A DNA stretch of 64,000 nucleotides from Oryzias latipes (GCF_002234675.1 NC_019877.2:24633519-24697518), one strand, 5' to 3'; shown: positions 12,065 through 23,282, counted from the stretch's first letter. Numbers and translations are program-made. The notes: generated from the letters alone by a model not told the origin.

Positions 12065-15000
12065 TCACTCTTCTGTGATGTTCTCCCAGTGTGATCAGCC
12101 TGGCCTCTCGATGCGCCATGCCCAGCTTCAGGATGCACCTCAGGGCTCGAGGGAAGGTGGCCCAGGTCTTCAAAACCCTGAACGATGCCCCGCAGCAGCC
12201 GGTAAATGTCTCACACACAGACCCAGGTGAGTGTGGTGGAGGCGGGAAGTGTGCCCATCTAAGTCGCGGCCTGTCGTCTCTGCAGAACTTGGCCTTGTGC
12301 ACGGCTGCCCTAATGTACATCCTAAGTCGAGATCGGCTCAACATGGATCTGGACCGGTCTTGTCTGGACCTGATGATCCGGCTGCTGGAGCTGGACCAGG
12401 ATCAGGGGGGTGGGGCTGACTCCAGCGTTCAGTTCAGCGCTAGAGAGTTGGCCAAGATAAAGGAGAAAATCAGGAAGCTGTGTGACACGGTGCACAACAA
12501 GCACCTGGACCTGCAGAACATTACGGTACCAAAGTTTGAGCACTTTGCAGTCCGGCTGCAGGTCTGCTTTGGTTCTGCGGTCTCTGAGGCGTGTTCTCAC
12601 TCTCTGCAGACGGGTCATTTGGCCATGGAGACGCTCCTGTCGTTGACCTCAAAGCGAGCGGGGGACTGGTTCAAAGAGGAGCTGCGCCTGCTGGGAGGCC
12701 TGGACCACATCGTAGATAAAGGTGAGCTGGAAAACGGAGAGCTCGGCCCAAAGGAAAGAGTCTTCCTCACTGTTCACGCCTCTGTGTCCACAGTGAAGGA
12801 ATGTGTGGAAAACCTGGACCAGGAGCACCAGGAGGAGAAGCTAGTGACATCGTTGTGGGGGGCTGAGAGGTGTCTGCGAGTGCTGGACAGCGTGAGTGGA
12901 CAATCAAACATCGTATCAGAGCAGACATCTAACCCTTGTATGGTCCCTGCATGCAGGCGGTGGTGGGGTGAATAGGCCAACGCAGAACCGGACTTAATGC
13001 TGCATTTGTTTTCTGACAGGTAACCGCACACAATCCAGAGAACCAGAGCTACCTGATAGCCTACAAGGACTCCTCGCTCATCGTTTCTGCTGCAAAGTGA
13101 GTGGAAATGCAGATGTGCATGATCCCCGGGGTTGTGCATCATTTCCTGGTGGTGTCAGTCACAGCGTTGATCTCTGACCTGTGACCGATGATCAGCACAG
13201 ATGAGACATGACCTCTGTAAACGGAGGTTTAGCATGACCGTGACCTTCATGGTCCTTGAGGGTGGATTTGAAGAAGATGAGCCTGAAGGAGATCACGGAG
13301 GGCTCCTGTTGGGCTTCACCGCCGGCCTCAGTGTGAGCCCTCTGCTGTCTTAACTTGATTAAGCTCAGGCTGCTGTGCCCCCCCGTCCTCCTCCTTCCCC
13401 CTATTTCCTTTCTTATTCTCCTTTTTCCTCTCCTGTTCTCTGTTTTCCCTTTTCCAACTGCCTGTGAGCGCTCCAGCTGTCTGCCAGCCTAATTTAATAG
13501 TAATATCAAACGATCACTAATCTGTGTAAGCAGCTTTAACGTTAATCTGGACCCCCAGTTACCCGTTAACCTTTAACCCCGTCACACCAGAGCTTCAGCT
13601 CCGGTGTTTACATTCGCGTAACTACCGTAACTCTTCAACTCTTGATGCAATCGCTGTAATTCCAGCGTGATCTCAGTTTTGTGCAAACAGAATAAAGAAA
13701 AGTATCAGTTGATGGCGTAAATATTTCACTACTGTAAAGTATTGTATCTTAGCTCAAAGCTGCTTTTCTTTGCATCAGAATCCAGTAGAGTTGCGTAAAC
13801 GGTTGAAGAGCCAACGGTCCTGTGTTAGCAGGTTAAGCTAGCTTTGCATCATCATCAGTTTAACTACCATCTCAAACAGTGGTTACCACTTTAAACTGAG
13901 CTAAAGTCAAACACTTTAGTCCAGGGGTCGGGAACCTATGGCTCGCGAGCCATATATGGCTCTTTTGATGGTCACATGTGGCTCGCAGACAAATCTTTAA
14001 TTATACTTTTTTTATCATTAGTCCAGTCCTTCTCGGGCGCGAAAAAAAAAAAAAAAAAAAAAAAGAGGCGCGCAATAGTAGCGGTGCTTGGAGAGAAAAA
14101 TCTGCGCCAGCGCTATCAGTTTACTATTATCTATAATTTCACAGAGTTTGTACCAGCTGGAAACCTGTGAATTGCCGTGCCTAAAACTGCGCGCTCCCGT
14201 CTCTGAGAAAGAGCGCGCAGTTGCGGGGACGGGATGTCAGAGGATGAAAGCAGGGGGGTGGGGCTGAGGTGTTGTGGGGACAGGCAGCAGGTGAATCGCG
14301 CAGGGATTGTAAATAGGTAAAACCCACTGCCTGTCACTCACTGCAGTGTGTGAGTGTGTGTTTGGCTCCCCGTCTGCATGTGAGCAGTCTTTGTCACATC
14401 TACAGAACATTCAGACCTAAGATCACGTTTAAAGTCTCAACGCCTGCGTGAAGCAGAAACTCACCACGTATCAACCAGACTAGACCATCAGCAAAACTAC
14501 CACGAGAAATACTCATCATTTATCAGCAACAGCATAACAATGTTATTAAAAAGAATCCACAGACTTATTGTACTTTAAAAATGTTGAAATTACATCAAAT
14601 GCACACATTCATTTGTATATTTAGTTTTAAACATATTGTCGCGGACTGAGCGGCTGTTGGGCCGCGTTGAAAGTTCTGGAGTTCATTGACCGCATCAAGC
14701 AGAGATCTGATTGGCTCTCAGTTCTGTCGCTCAGCCTGTTGTTAGGTAGTTTGGACCAATGGGGTTCAGCTATGGGCCGAATAAGGGAAATGGGAGGGCT
14801 GGAGCGGGAGCAGGTGAATATAAAGTTGGTAGAAGCGCTCTCTCTCGTCTCGTGTCGACAGGAGAGATTAAGGAGTTGCTGAATTAATTTTACGGCGTTT
14901 GTTGTGGTCTACAGTAACCAGAATAAAGAACCTTAAAAGAGGTTAAGTCTCCGTGCCTCAGTGTGGGAAACTACATTATTGTATGGCTCTTTCGAAATTA

Positions 15001-15077
15001 CATTTAAAAATATGTGGCGTTTATGGCTCTCTTGGCCAAAAAGGTTCCCGACCCCTGCTTTAGTCCATAAAGTAGCG

Positions 15078-15108
<31 letters not shown>

Positions 15109-18100
15109 CTGTCTTGAACAAGGCCACAGACTGGTCTTCAGGGTGTTTGGGGGTGGAGAGCAGACGCTCATGAAGGCTGTTGTGTGTCAGGGCGCTGCGC
15201 CACTGCGAGCACATGATCCAGCGCTACAGCAGGGAGCTGAGCTCGGACGGAGCGGCGATGGGGAAGGCGGTGGAGAACTGCATGAGGGCCATCATCGGAG
15301 TCCTGCTCAACCTGACACATGACAACGGTAAGTCTGTGCAGTCCTGCATGCTGCCAGCTCCTGGACGGGTTCTGATCCCTTCTTGTTTTATTCCTCAGAG
15401 TGGGGCAGCACCAAGACTGGAGAGCAGCAGGACCTGATCTCCACGGCTTTGAACTGCGTCCTCAGAGTGCCCCAGTATCTTCCTCAGGAGCAGAGGTTCG
15501 ACGTCAGAGTGCTGGTGAGCTCTGACACTCCATTCACACGTATGGAAAGGCTTTGCTTCATGCTGCTGAGGGTCTGCAGCCTCTCATCTTCACGGCTCTG
15601 GAGACTTCTTAAAATGTTCTGGTTGTATTTTAGTCCATCTGAATGTGGTTGGTGTGGATCATGGAAGGATGGACAATGCTTCCTCTGATTCTTAAAGCTG
15701 GAATCAAACTTTTTCAAAGCTTCATATAAGCGGTGTGAGGTGTAAGTGGAGGATATAACTAGAGTTACCACAACACCATGTAGGACTGGAAGAGAAGGTC
15801 CAGAATCATCTCCAGGTCAAAGGTCTCTGTCAGATCTGAGGTTCAATGAGGGGGTGTGATCCAAGTAAAGTGATGAAGAAGAGTTTGATAAGCTAAGACG
15901 GCAGATTGTTGGCAGAAACTGCAGAGTTGCATCAGATCTTCCAGGCAAACGGAAACTATTGCCAGACTTGATATAAGTGTTAAAGGTGGAGACGTTGGAG
16001 AGAACAGTCAGTGTTGTCTTTAGGAACGGTCTCTAATGCTTGAGCAGTGCAGCTCTGGCTTTGTGTGGGGAAAAAGGAGGCTGGAGCTTGGGCTGTGACG
16101 ATAACCGCCACACGGCGCCCCCTGCTGGTTCATCACCACGGTGATCAAAAATCCCACACCGTCACAGCTCTAGCTGCAGCTCCCAGTTGTTAGTCTGACA
16201 CAGCAGTTTAAACGTACTAAAGCAACCTGGACGACCAGAGTCCTAAGGTGAAGCTCCTGAAGTTTCTGCAGGAACAAAGTGGAAGCCAAAGACCACAGAC
16301 ATGCAGCTAGAGCTCACGGCCAAAACTCTTTTGCTGTCTAGTGGGGTCATCTGGACCCACTAGACAGTGCTCTGAACCTTTTTTCTTCAATGATTTGTGA
16401 TCTTCACTGGTGTCCATGGATTACATGAAATCTTTCCACCTTTATCCACCTTTGTCATGGTAGGGAGAACACCTCAATGGAAGGGGGGGTCATCTGGACC
16501 CCATAGGATAGCACAAGGGTGAAAAGAAAAAAACCTAAATACACTGCAAAGATACGTGGATGGAGGGTGGGTGGAGATTGGTTGTAGAGGACTCGGTACT
16601 GTCAGCTCACTCTCTGCTGGGTCAAAAGGGGAGGAGCCTAAAGCAGGTGTTGGGTCAGGTGATTTTAGGATGTGGGGCATAAATAATAGGACGTAAAGGA
16701 AGCTGGTTATCTGAAAGTCCCTGCGATATGGGATGTCTTTGAAGTCTCAACCTGGTTGTACTTCATTTGAATTCATTTATTTTTGTATTCTTATTTTTGG
16801 GTTGGACCTGTGTGTTTTGGAAGGCTTTTAGCTGATCTGTTGTAGGTTTCCTGCTGGACTCACAGCGTCTGTGTGTCCTCAGGGTCTGGGTCTGCTCATC
16901 AACCTGGTGGAGTACAGCGCCAGGAACCGCTACTGCCTGATGGAGATGGAGATGGAGGAGGGTCAGGGTCCCTGCGACTCCACCGTGCTGCTCGCCCCAC
17001 AGCCCCAGCACGTCGCCAGCACCGGCCCGCTGAGCGCCATCGCTGCTCTGGTGCAGGTAGAGTCGCCGCCAGCAGTAGAGGGTTGATGGGAATCCGGTGG
17101 AGCTTCAGCCCCACCTCTGCCGAAGCTCCCGTCCGGACTCGGCGTGTCAGAATTATTGCTGAGTCGACCTCTGTCGATGATGACCCAAACTCCTTGGGTT
17201 TCAGCTCTTCATTCAGCGGGAGCAGGCTGCCATTCTGGCAGAGGCGCAGACCGATGACCTCATCAAAGAGGCTCCAAAGCCGGCCCTGGACCAGAGTGGC
17301 GAGTGGCAGGAGACGGGCGGGGAGATCCAGTGGGTGGCCAATGATTCAGACTCCAACAGACAGGAGGACAGTATTAAAAAGAAGGAGGAGGAGGACGAGC
17401 CGCTGGACCTGAATAAAGGTAGATGAGCGGTTTTGGTCCTGATGGAGGATCAGGAAAGTCCTGATGCAGGTTTTCTCTGTTCCCAGCTCTTCAACATGCA
17501 GGAAAGCACATGGAGGACAGCATTGTGGCCTCCTACACCGCACTGCTGCTGGGTTGCCTCTGCCAGGGGAGCCCGGTGAGTGCACGTGTTTCACTGTGCA
17601 CGGCTTGATGTTTGGAACAATACACTCAGAAAGGATCCTTTCATGACCTGGACCGTCTGTCATCGTTCATTTGATCAGTGAAGTGTGAAAATCAAGAGTT
17701 CCACTTTAAACAACTTGTAGCCATTTAATTGCATTTCATTTTTGGGGAAAGAAGTATTTGATCCCCCAGTAACCAGACTCTCCAACATGGAAAGACTAAA
17801 CCGCTTTCAGTGGATTTAAGGGAGAAGTAAACCTGCACAAGACCAGAATGACTACAAAACCATCAGCAGGAAGCTGGGGGTTACCGTGGCAACGGTTGGT
17901 CCGGCAAAACCATCCACCACCTTTAGGTCTGGGCCTCCAAACCAGATCTGACCTGGTGGGGTTTCCATGATCATGAGAGCAGTGAGAAATCAGCCTAAAT
18001 CAACACGGCAGGACTGTTTTTGGAGGATTTAAAGTGGATTCCTCGATTTTCTTTCATGAATCTGCCGTTAGGACGACAGACTCTGTTTGTTTTTACACGG

Positions 18101-18496
18101 GCAAACCTACAAAGTCAGCAAAGGATCAAATACGTAGGAATGTTCTAGAGGAGAAGGAATGCTTCTGTGCAGCAGAATCTGTAAAGTAATGTTAGACTGC
18201 ATGCTTATGTCCAGAAGAATAACTGAAGAGCTTCTGTTGTGTGACCAGATGAATGTGACTACTGTGAGGGAGAACCTGCCCAGAGGCGACTTCTCCATCA
18301 TGACGGAGATGCTGAAGAAGTTCCTCAACTTCATGAACCTCACGGTGAGTTCCGCCTTCACCTCTGCTCTGTTCAGAGCTGGTTCCGGTCGGGCTGGCGT
18401 GGTTCTGATGCCGTCCGCTTGTTTCCACAGTGTGACGTCGGCACGGCCGGACAGAAGTCCATCTCCAGGATCATCGACTATCTGGAGCATTGCTGA
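5160..18496 (+). CDS. wapl: Wapl cohesin release factor (spliced gene, 19 coding exons)
   Basis: Wapl (wings apart-like) unloads cohesin from chromatin together with Pds5, opening the Smc3-Scc1 gate; it acts in the nucleus in interphase and prophase. I reconstructed 19 exons with GT-AG borders and continuous phase: 5160-5652, 7199-7910, 9430-9773, 10136-10260, 10967-11056, 11137-11307, 11880-12016, 12090-12201, 12286-12525, 12610-12721, 12794-12891, 13020-13096, 15191-15327, 15399-15514, 16883-17056, 17205-17418, 17487-17575, 18249-18344, 18431-18496. The sum is 3,603 nt, or 1,200 residues, against about 1,190 in human WAPL. The start at 5160 gives [11 protein letters not shown], the family N-terminus; the end is YLEHC-stop. 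The donor at 11056 (CCG|GTTAAC) is weak; an in-frame alternative lies at 11062. Fish often have two paralogues (wapla, waplb); I cannot say which this is. Confidence 0.96.
8495..8835 (+). repeat. tRNA-headed SINE, copy 1 (in wapl intron 2-3)
   Basis: The head contains a pol III A box (TGGCGCAGTGG) and B box (GGTTTGAATCC), followed by the common fish SINE body (GTGTGGAGTTTGCATGTT, then GGGTTTTCTCCGG). It ends in a GGATGGATGGAT tail. It does not fold as a functional tRNA and lies within a wapl intron. Related copies are at 23035-23282, 25983-26130 and 55868-56155. Confidence 0.85.
10649..10691. repeat. Perfect 20-bp palindrome with 3-base loop
   Basis: The arm 10649-10668 is the exact reverse complement of 10672-10691, separated by GGT. 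It lies in the wapl intron between coding exons 4 and 5. The right arm runs into AGAGCTGCACGATAT, a sequence that begins a common fish transposon family, so it may be a partly duplicated transposon end. Confidence 0.9.
11880..18496 (+). CDS. wapl: wapl exons 7-19: C-terminal WAPL helical-repeat domain
   Basis: These exons encode residues 646-1200, the conserved helical-repeat WAPL domain. Diagnostic blocks in order are [140 protein letters not shown] and [20 protein letters not shown]. No stop or frame break interrupts the chain. Introns are short (73-130 bp) except 13097-15190, which holds a hAT insertion, and 17576-18248, which holds a Tc1 remnant. Confidence 0.95.
12037..12064 (+). repeat. 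(CAG)n in a 73-bp wapl intron
   Basis: Nine or so AGC/CAG units fill the middle of the intron between coding exons 7 and 8 (12017-12089), immediately upstream of the short polypyrimidine stretch and acceptor TTCTCCCAG. Confidence 0.9.
13922..15057. mobile_element. Non-autonomous hAT transposon, family H1 copy 1 (in wapl intron)
   Basis: A 1,136-bp element with terminal inverted repeats CAGGGGTCGGGAACC and GGTTCCCGACCCCTG, flanked by the exact 8-bp duplication CTTTAGTC (13914-13921 and 15058-15065). TIR sequence and duplication length are diagnostic for hAT. Copies of TGGCTC cluster just inside both ends, including a 16-bp palindrome ATGGCTCGCGAGCCAT, and look like transposase-binding subterminal repeats. 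No transposase frame is present. An internal segment (about 14638-14975) has a TATA-like box (about 14819) and an AATAAA (about 14921). A second copy is at 46394-47498. Confidence 0.93.
15070..15110. repeat. Poly(C) tract
   Basis: A run of about 30 C residues in the wapl intron, just after the hAT copy. It is low complexity and prone to sequencing error. Confidence 0.85.
16333..16519 (-). mobile_element. piggyBac-type MITE, truncated copy
   Basis: It matches the family at 40758-41802 in reverse order: the body with CACTGGTGTCCATGGATTAC, then CATGGTAGGGAGAACACCTC, and the right terminus GATAGCACAAGGG. The left end is truncated. It lies in the wapl intron before coding exon 15. Confidence 0.75.
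17690..18135 (+). pseudogene. Tc1/mariner transposase remnant (in wapl intron)
   Basis: Degenerate Tc1-like DNA. It includes the subterminal AAGAAGTATTTGATCCCCC and, 350 bp on, GGATCAAATACGT in opposite orientation. In between is sequence resembling the start of a Tc1 transposase (ACCTGCACAAGACC..., CATCAGCAGGAAGCTGGGGG, ATGATCATGAGAGCAGTGAG). The body is far shorter than a full 1.6-kb element and carries frame breaks, so it is inactive. Confidence 0.75.
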
Positions 18497-19115
18497 GGCC
18501 CCCCCTCACCAGCTGCTGGGCTTTGACGTTAACGTTGCTCAAACGAGTCCATGTTGAAGTTCTGACCCTCTCTAGCCCCCACACCTCCATCCTTAAACTT
18601 TCCCCCTTTCAAAGAATTCCAGTGTTCCAGTTTTTCTTCCAGCGTCGAGGCGGAAGGCTTTAACCGAAAGGATTGGACTACATTTCCCATCATACCTCTG
18701 AGGCATCTCACAACACTGCTGAGAAGGACCTTTTTTGTATGAAAAGGTGCCCCCCCCCCCCCCCCCAGACACAGGAGAAAGCCATGGTTTTAGATTTGTG
18801 TCATTTCTGCCAGAGACTTTTAACGTCATGAGTAAAATGTTTTCCAGAGCTCAGCGGAGGAAACAAACACACAAACAGATGTTTTTGTTGCAGAAAGTTT
18901 TACTCTCACAGGAAGCAGCATTTGTACATAGATGCTGTAAATACACGGAGGGGGGGCGATTGAGTCTTAACTCTACTTTTGTGAATCTATTTTTCCTTTT
19001 CTAAGCGCGTGCTTGTTGTGCACGGAGGATAGCTGCACCTTTGTACTGATTTCAGGGCGTGTGTCTCACCTGTACAGTCTTCAAAGAATAAAGCTTCATA
19101 CTTTTAGTAGCCCCG
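18497..19115 (+). other. wapl: wapl 3' untranslated region with poly(A) signal
   Basis: After the stop at 18494-18496, about 600 bp without coding signal lead to a canonical AATAAA at 19087-19092, so cleavage is expected near 19105-19115. A poly(C) run lies near 18750. A ZNF143-like motif, ACTACATTTCCCATCATACC, occurs at 18677-18696. Confidence 0.75.
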
Positions 19116-19169
19116 CCCCTTGTGTGTTCGTAGAAAGATGGAAAGTCCTTTTGAAGAACAAGCAGGCCT

Positions 19170-19616
19170 TCAAGCGTCGCTTTGGTCCCCCGCGTGCTCC
19201 TGGGGCGCGCGCGCGCCGTCGTGCAGCAGCTCGCTGAGCGTGCTGATGTAGATCTGCGCCATCTGCAGCGTCTCCGCCTTGGACAGCTTCCTCTGCAGGT
19301 GCGGGATGACGCTCCGCAGCCGGTCGAAGGCCACGTTCAGACCCAGCATCCGCCTCCTCTCGCGCGCGTTCGCGGCCAGCCGCCGCCGCCGCCGCTGCGC
19401 CCGCTCCAGGGCGCACTGGTCCGGCTGCGTGATGAGCCTCAGCGCGCCGCCGGAGGGGCACACGCGCAGCTCCACCACGCACGGACTGTCGCTGCAGTCG
19501 CTCTCCGGGCCGCTGCTCGCCGGGGTCGGGCTCCGCTGCAGCAGCGCGTGGATGTCCGCGGGGCACAGCCCCCCCTGCGACTCCAGCGGGACCAAGAGGG
19601 TTTTACGCGGCGGCAT
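19170..19616 (-). CDS. Atonal-family bHLH transcription factor (Atoh1-like)
   Basis: A single-exon 148-residue gene. Residues 79-91 form the basic region ([10 protein letters not shown], the atonal-group signature), 92-105 helix 1 ([13 protein letters not shown]), and 113-132 helix 2 ([19 protein letters not shown]). Family members bind E-boxes as heterodimers with E proteins and promote neural or sensory fate. Helix 2 is closest to Atoh1; the loop is two or three residues shorter than in Atoh1, and the N-terminal 70 residues are not recognisable, which fits a diverged fish paralogue such as atoh1c (unproven). I chose the ATG at 19616; an upstream in-frame ATG at 19697 would add 27 residues with no conserved feature. 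GC content is far above that of the surroundings. It is convergent with wapl; the stop lies about 55 bp beyond the expected wapl cleavage site. Confidence 0.88.
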   Translation of the reverse strand: MPPRKTLLVPLESQGGLCPADIHALLQRSPTPASSGPESDCSDSPCVVELRVCPSGGALRLITQPDQCALERAQRRRRRLAANARERRRMLGLNVAFDRLRSVIPHLQRKLSKAETLQMAQIYISTLSELLHDGARAPQEHAGDQSDA

Positions 19617-20079
19617 GGCTGCTCCGAGGCGCAGAAGACTCCTCCAGCTCCACGCCTCAGGGGGACATTTATGGAGGAGAGTGACGCACGCACGCACGCG
19701 CGTGGCGTGCTCCGGGGGCGTGGAGGAGGTCGTGTGCTGCTTAATGAACAGAGCGGCGGGGGGTCCATCAAAAGAGGATTAGACGCGTCTGAGTGCACGC
19801 TTTGGACCCAGCCCGGAGGAGGAGCCACTGGCACGCGCGAACGCACGCGGCTGCGCTTCTGTTCGGCCTTTCAATGAGGAGACAGTTCACGTCTTTTCCA
19901 CAAATCGATGCATCAAAGTTTTGAAGAACTTTTTAAGAGCGAAGCTTTTAGACCACTCACTCATGTGAGTTGACCTTTAACCTCTTTGTCTTGTTCTCCT
20001 TTCTTTCTCACCAGACTGCCAGAAATGAACAATCAGCCGGTATGTCTCTAATTTTTCCCAGTTTGGATTTGTCCTCCTT

Positions 20080-20800
20080 TGAATGTTTTCCTGGTCTACA
20101 TGACAGAGATTCAAAGGGTTTATTATCATATGCACAGTAAAGAAACGGGTTTCCTGCACAATGAAATTCTTTCTTTGCTGTCTGCTCTGAATGCCAAAAA
20201 GTATACAGGAAACTGAAACAATTCACACGCAACATACACACAAAACACAAGATGTCGAGTGGCAATTCTAAATGTGCAAAAAGTGATAACAGTAGCAACA
20301 ATGAGGATGTGCAAAGGTGCAGTTTGTTGTTCCAGACTCCTGTCAGCTGTTCAGGAGTCTGATGGCAGAGGGAAAGAGAGTTTCTGAGTCTGGTGGTCCT
20401 GAACTTCACAGTCCTGCACCTCCGTCCTGAGGGGAGGAGAGAGAACAGACCTGGTTGCGGGTGGGTGGGGTCAGCTCTCCTGCAGACCCTGCGTTTGTAG
20501 ATGCTCTGCAGCGAGGGGAGAGGAGTCCTGGTGATCTTGGACGCAGTCTTCACCGCTCTCTGCAGGCGTTGGCGGTCCGTGGCGGTAGAACAGCCGTACC
20601 ACACTGTGATGCAGCTGGGCAGGATGGACTCAACCATGCAGCTGGAGAAGCTGCTGAGGATCTTTGGGGATGCAGAACCTCCTCAGAAAGTACAGCCGCT
20701 GATGAGCTTTCTTCACCAGCTGTGACGTGTTCAGTGTCCAGGTGGGGTCCTGGCTGAGGTGGACCCCCAGATATTTGAAGCGATGTACTTGACCCTAAGT
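20080..20800 (-). mobile_element. L2/Rex-like LINE, 3' fragment
   Basis: The minus strand encodes the C-terminal end of a reverse-transcriptase ORF2 of the common fish type (VESILPSCITVWYGCSTATD, QRAVKTASKIT, GLFSLLPSGRRCRTVKFRT), followed by its 3' UTR (about 20089-20300). The upstream part is interrupted by frame breaks. It is a 5'-truncated dead copy. Confidence 0.88.
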
Positions 20801-21284
20801 CAGGGGCCTGCAGCCTGAGGCTCCACAGCCGCATGGCGTCTTTCACCTCTCTGCAGCGGCTCCCTGGTTCAAATGAAAACGTTTTTCATTGAATCCAGTT
20901 CAAACGTATTACGCTGCCAGGCTTCTGAGCACATAGTACCTGTAAAGCTCCAAAAGTTCATCAGTTTGTCTTCGTGGTTTAACAAACTGAAACACTTTTG
21001 ACAGATTTCTGAGTGTCGTGGATCACAGAAATTCAACTTAAGGATTCTAGGAGTATTTATTGTTATTTTCAGTGAACAGAGCAGATTCACAGAATAGGAG
21101 TTTGCTGCGGTGCTAATGTGACATAAAACACTTAAGAATAGAAAAAATGAACCCTAAGCAAAATAAGAAAAGGACACAATGGTCAGAACAATAAATAGAA
21201 ATAAACGGTGCAAACTGAGGATGAAGGAGGTCCAGGAAGAGGACAGGTGACTGGACTTACAGGTGAAAAGGTTTGAAGGGGGAG

Positions 21285-21640
21285 GAGTTAAAAAGTGTTG
21301 ATGAGTCTGACTGCAGAGGGAAAGAAACTGTTCGTGTGTCGTGAGGTTCTGGTCCTGATGGACCTTAACCTCCTGCCTGAAGGGAGTGGCTCCAGTAGAC
21401 CATGTCCAGGGTGAGACGGGTCGGCTGCTATCCGGCCTGCACGTCCCCGAGTTCTGGAGACGTAGAGGTCCTGGACAGATGGAAGGCTGCAGCCAATCAC
21501 CTTCTCAGCTGAGCGCACACTACGCTGCAGTCTGTTGATGTCCCTGGCTGTGGCTCCAGCGTCCCACACGGTGATGGAGGAGGTGATGGTGGACTCTATG
21601 ATGGCCGTGTAGAACTGAACCATCGTCTTTTTTTCCACAG
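21285..21640 (-). mobile_element. LINE reverse-transcriptase 3' fragment
   Basis: The minus-strand frame encodes MVQFYTAIIESTITSSITVW, then DINRLQRSVRSAEKVIG, HPGHGLLEPLPSGRRLRSI and TSRHTNSFFPSAVRLIN. This is the conserved C-terminal region of L2/Rex-type LINE ORF2 and differs from the copy at 20.1-20.8 kb. It is 5'-truncated. Confidence 0.85.
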
Positions 21641-22070
21641 CTTAACTTAAGGTCAGTAAGCACAACCAGAATTTAGGAGCACCGAATTCTAAGGTGGATT
21701 TTCTCATTATTTAATTAAGGATTTTACGCCTTAATATGGTAAGGGTCACTTTAATAGTTCTAACTTTAATTTGGTTAGATGAACACATTTCTGTTTGAGA
21801 GGCACCACAAACGGTAAAACTCACTTTTTATTCTTTAAAGTCTCTGCTGACATAACACTAGACTGCATTTACTGCAACGAGATGATCTAATGTGACACGG
21901 GGGGGGGGATGGGGGGGCTTTTATTTTATGTGAACCTCTATCAAAAAATTAAAAACAGTTTCACAGTAAAATAAAAATAATCTATTTTCTCTAAATGTTT
22001 GTTTTATTTATGCCCAAAAAAGCAAAAGTTAATTTATATTTATCATAATAGTAACTACATAAATACAAAA
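21640..22070. other. Intergenic, no gene seen
   Basis: AT-rich, with a G run near 21900-21918. Nothing else is recognisable. Confidence 0.4.
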
Positions 22071-22440
22071 GTTAAGCAGTTGAACTTTGACCAATCAGTG
22101 ACTCCAGTTCGGTAGTGATGAATGGATAGCAGTGCCTTTAATCCACGGAAGTGACAGCCCTTTGAAGGAGGAACGAATATTTGTGGTTTGTGCCTGGCTG
22201 GAATTATTTGACACCAAGTTTTTCATTTATGGGAATAGAGCTGTGGGGGGAAAAAAACTGCAGCAAGATTCACCAGATTTGCACCGCTGTGACATTTCTC
22301 ACCGAGCCTCTTCCAGCTGTGAGTGGATGAGCTACCATTGACAGTCCAGTGTGAACACCATACGCAACAATGCGCTGAGCACGGGTTCTTGAACCCACAA
22401 CCCATGCTGGGCGTGCACGTAGCACTGAGCGAACACGGTC
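22070..22440 (+). repeat. Dispersed MITE-like family B, copy 1
   Basis: The shared core TTGAACTTTGACCAAT, the TGTGCCTGGCTGGAATT and GACACCAAGT block, the CCTCTTCCA block and the end AGTGTGAACACCATACGC recur at 26215-26690, 30515-31010, about 45015-45260, 55100-55560 (-) and 62815-63025 (-). No transposase is present. It is probably a non-autonomous DNA element; terminal details are not resolved. Confidence 0.65.
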
Positions 22441-23034
22441 CTGTTTCCTTTATTTTCTAAACCCACTTTATTCCTTTAACAGGGTTGCTGGAGCCTATCC
22501 AGGAGCAGTCAGCTTAGATTTATTGATTGATTTCAAGCATTGTAGTCAAAGCAATAAAGATTGATCAAACTCATTACAGAAATATTGAAATTTATAGATG
22601 AAAAAACTGAAAATAAAACCAAAAAAGTCACTTAAGTCACATTTGCTTAATTAATTATAGTGGCCATTAACTAAAGTCAAGTAGAGCTTGATTTATTGCT
22701 TGAAAAGGAGCGGGAAGAAGTGAGTTGATATAACCCCCCCCCACACACACACACACTGAATTTATTAATTTAAATGTTTTACAGTTTTTGAAATCTGGTT
22801 CTGATCCAATAGATTCTTTACAAGTTACTAAATCCAGTGTCTAGTAACGATTGATCATCTTAGGAAACATTCATTATCATTAGAAAACATGATCACAATA
22901 AACCAGTAATTATTGTTACACATTACAGATCAAGTAAAATCAATAGTTATTGATTGTAATTAAAAGATCTTTGATTATTTCACCACCATCAAGCTCACAC
23001 ATGGATTTGGAATTATTCAAACACTCAGGTAAGG

Positions 23035-23282
23035 GTGGGTTTACCCTGGACAGTCCGCCTGTCCATCACAGGGCAACACAGACACACAACCTCCCACACA
23101 CCTACCTAGGGACAGTTCAGAATCTGTAAATAACCTATGAAGCATGTTTTTGTACTGTGTGAGAAAACCCAAACATACATGAGGAAAACATGCAAACTCC
23201 ACACAGAAAAGACCCAGCTGGGATTTAAACCAGGGCCTTGGGGTGAAAGTGCTGACCACTCCACCGCTGTGCAACCTAATAA
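23035..23282 (-). repeat. tRNA-headed SINE, copy 2
   Basis: Reverse complement of the SINE at 8495-8835: body CATGCAAACTCCACACAG, a degenerate B box, and head ending in CACCGCTGTGCAACC. Diverged. Confidence 0.8.

Noticed and set aside
19182..19877. 231-codon plus-strand frame
   Set aside because: Antisense shadow of the GC-rich bHLH gene.
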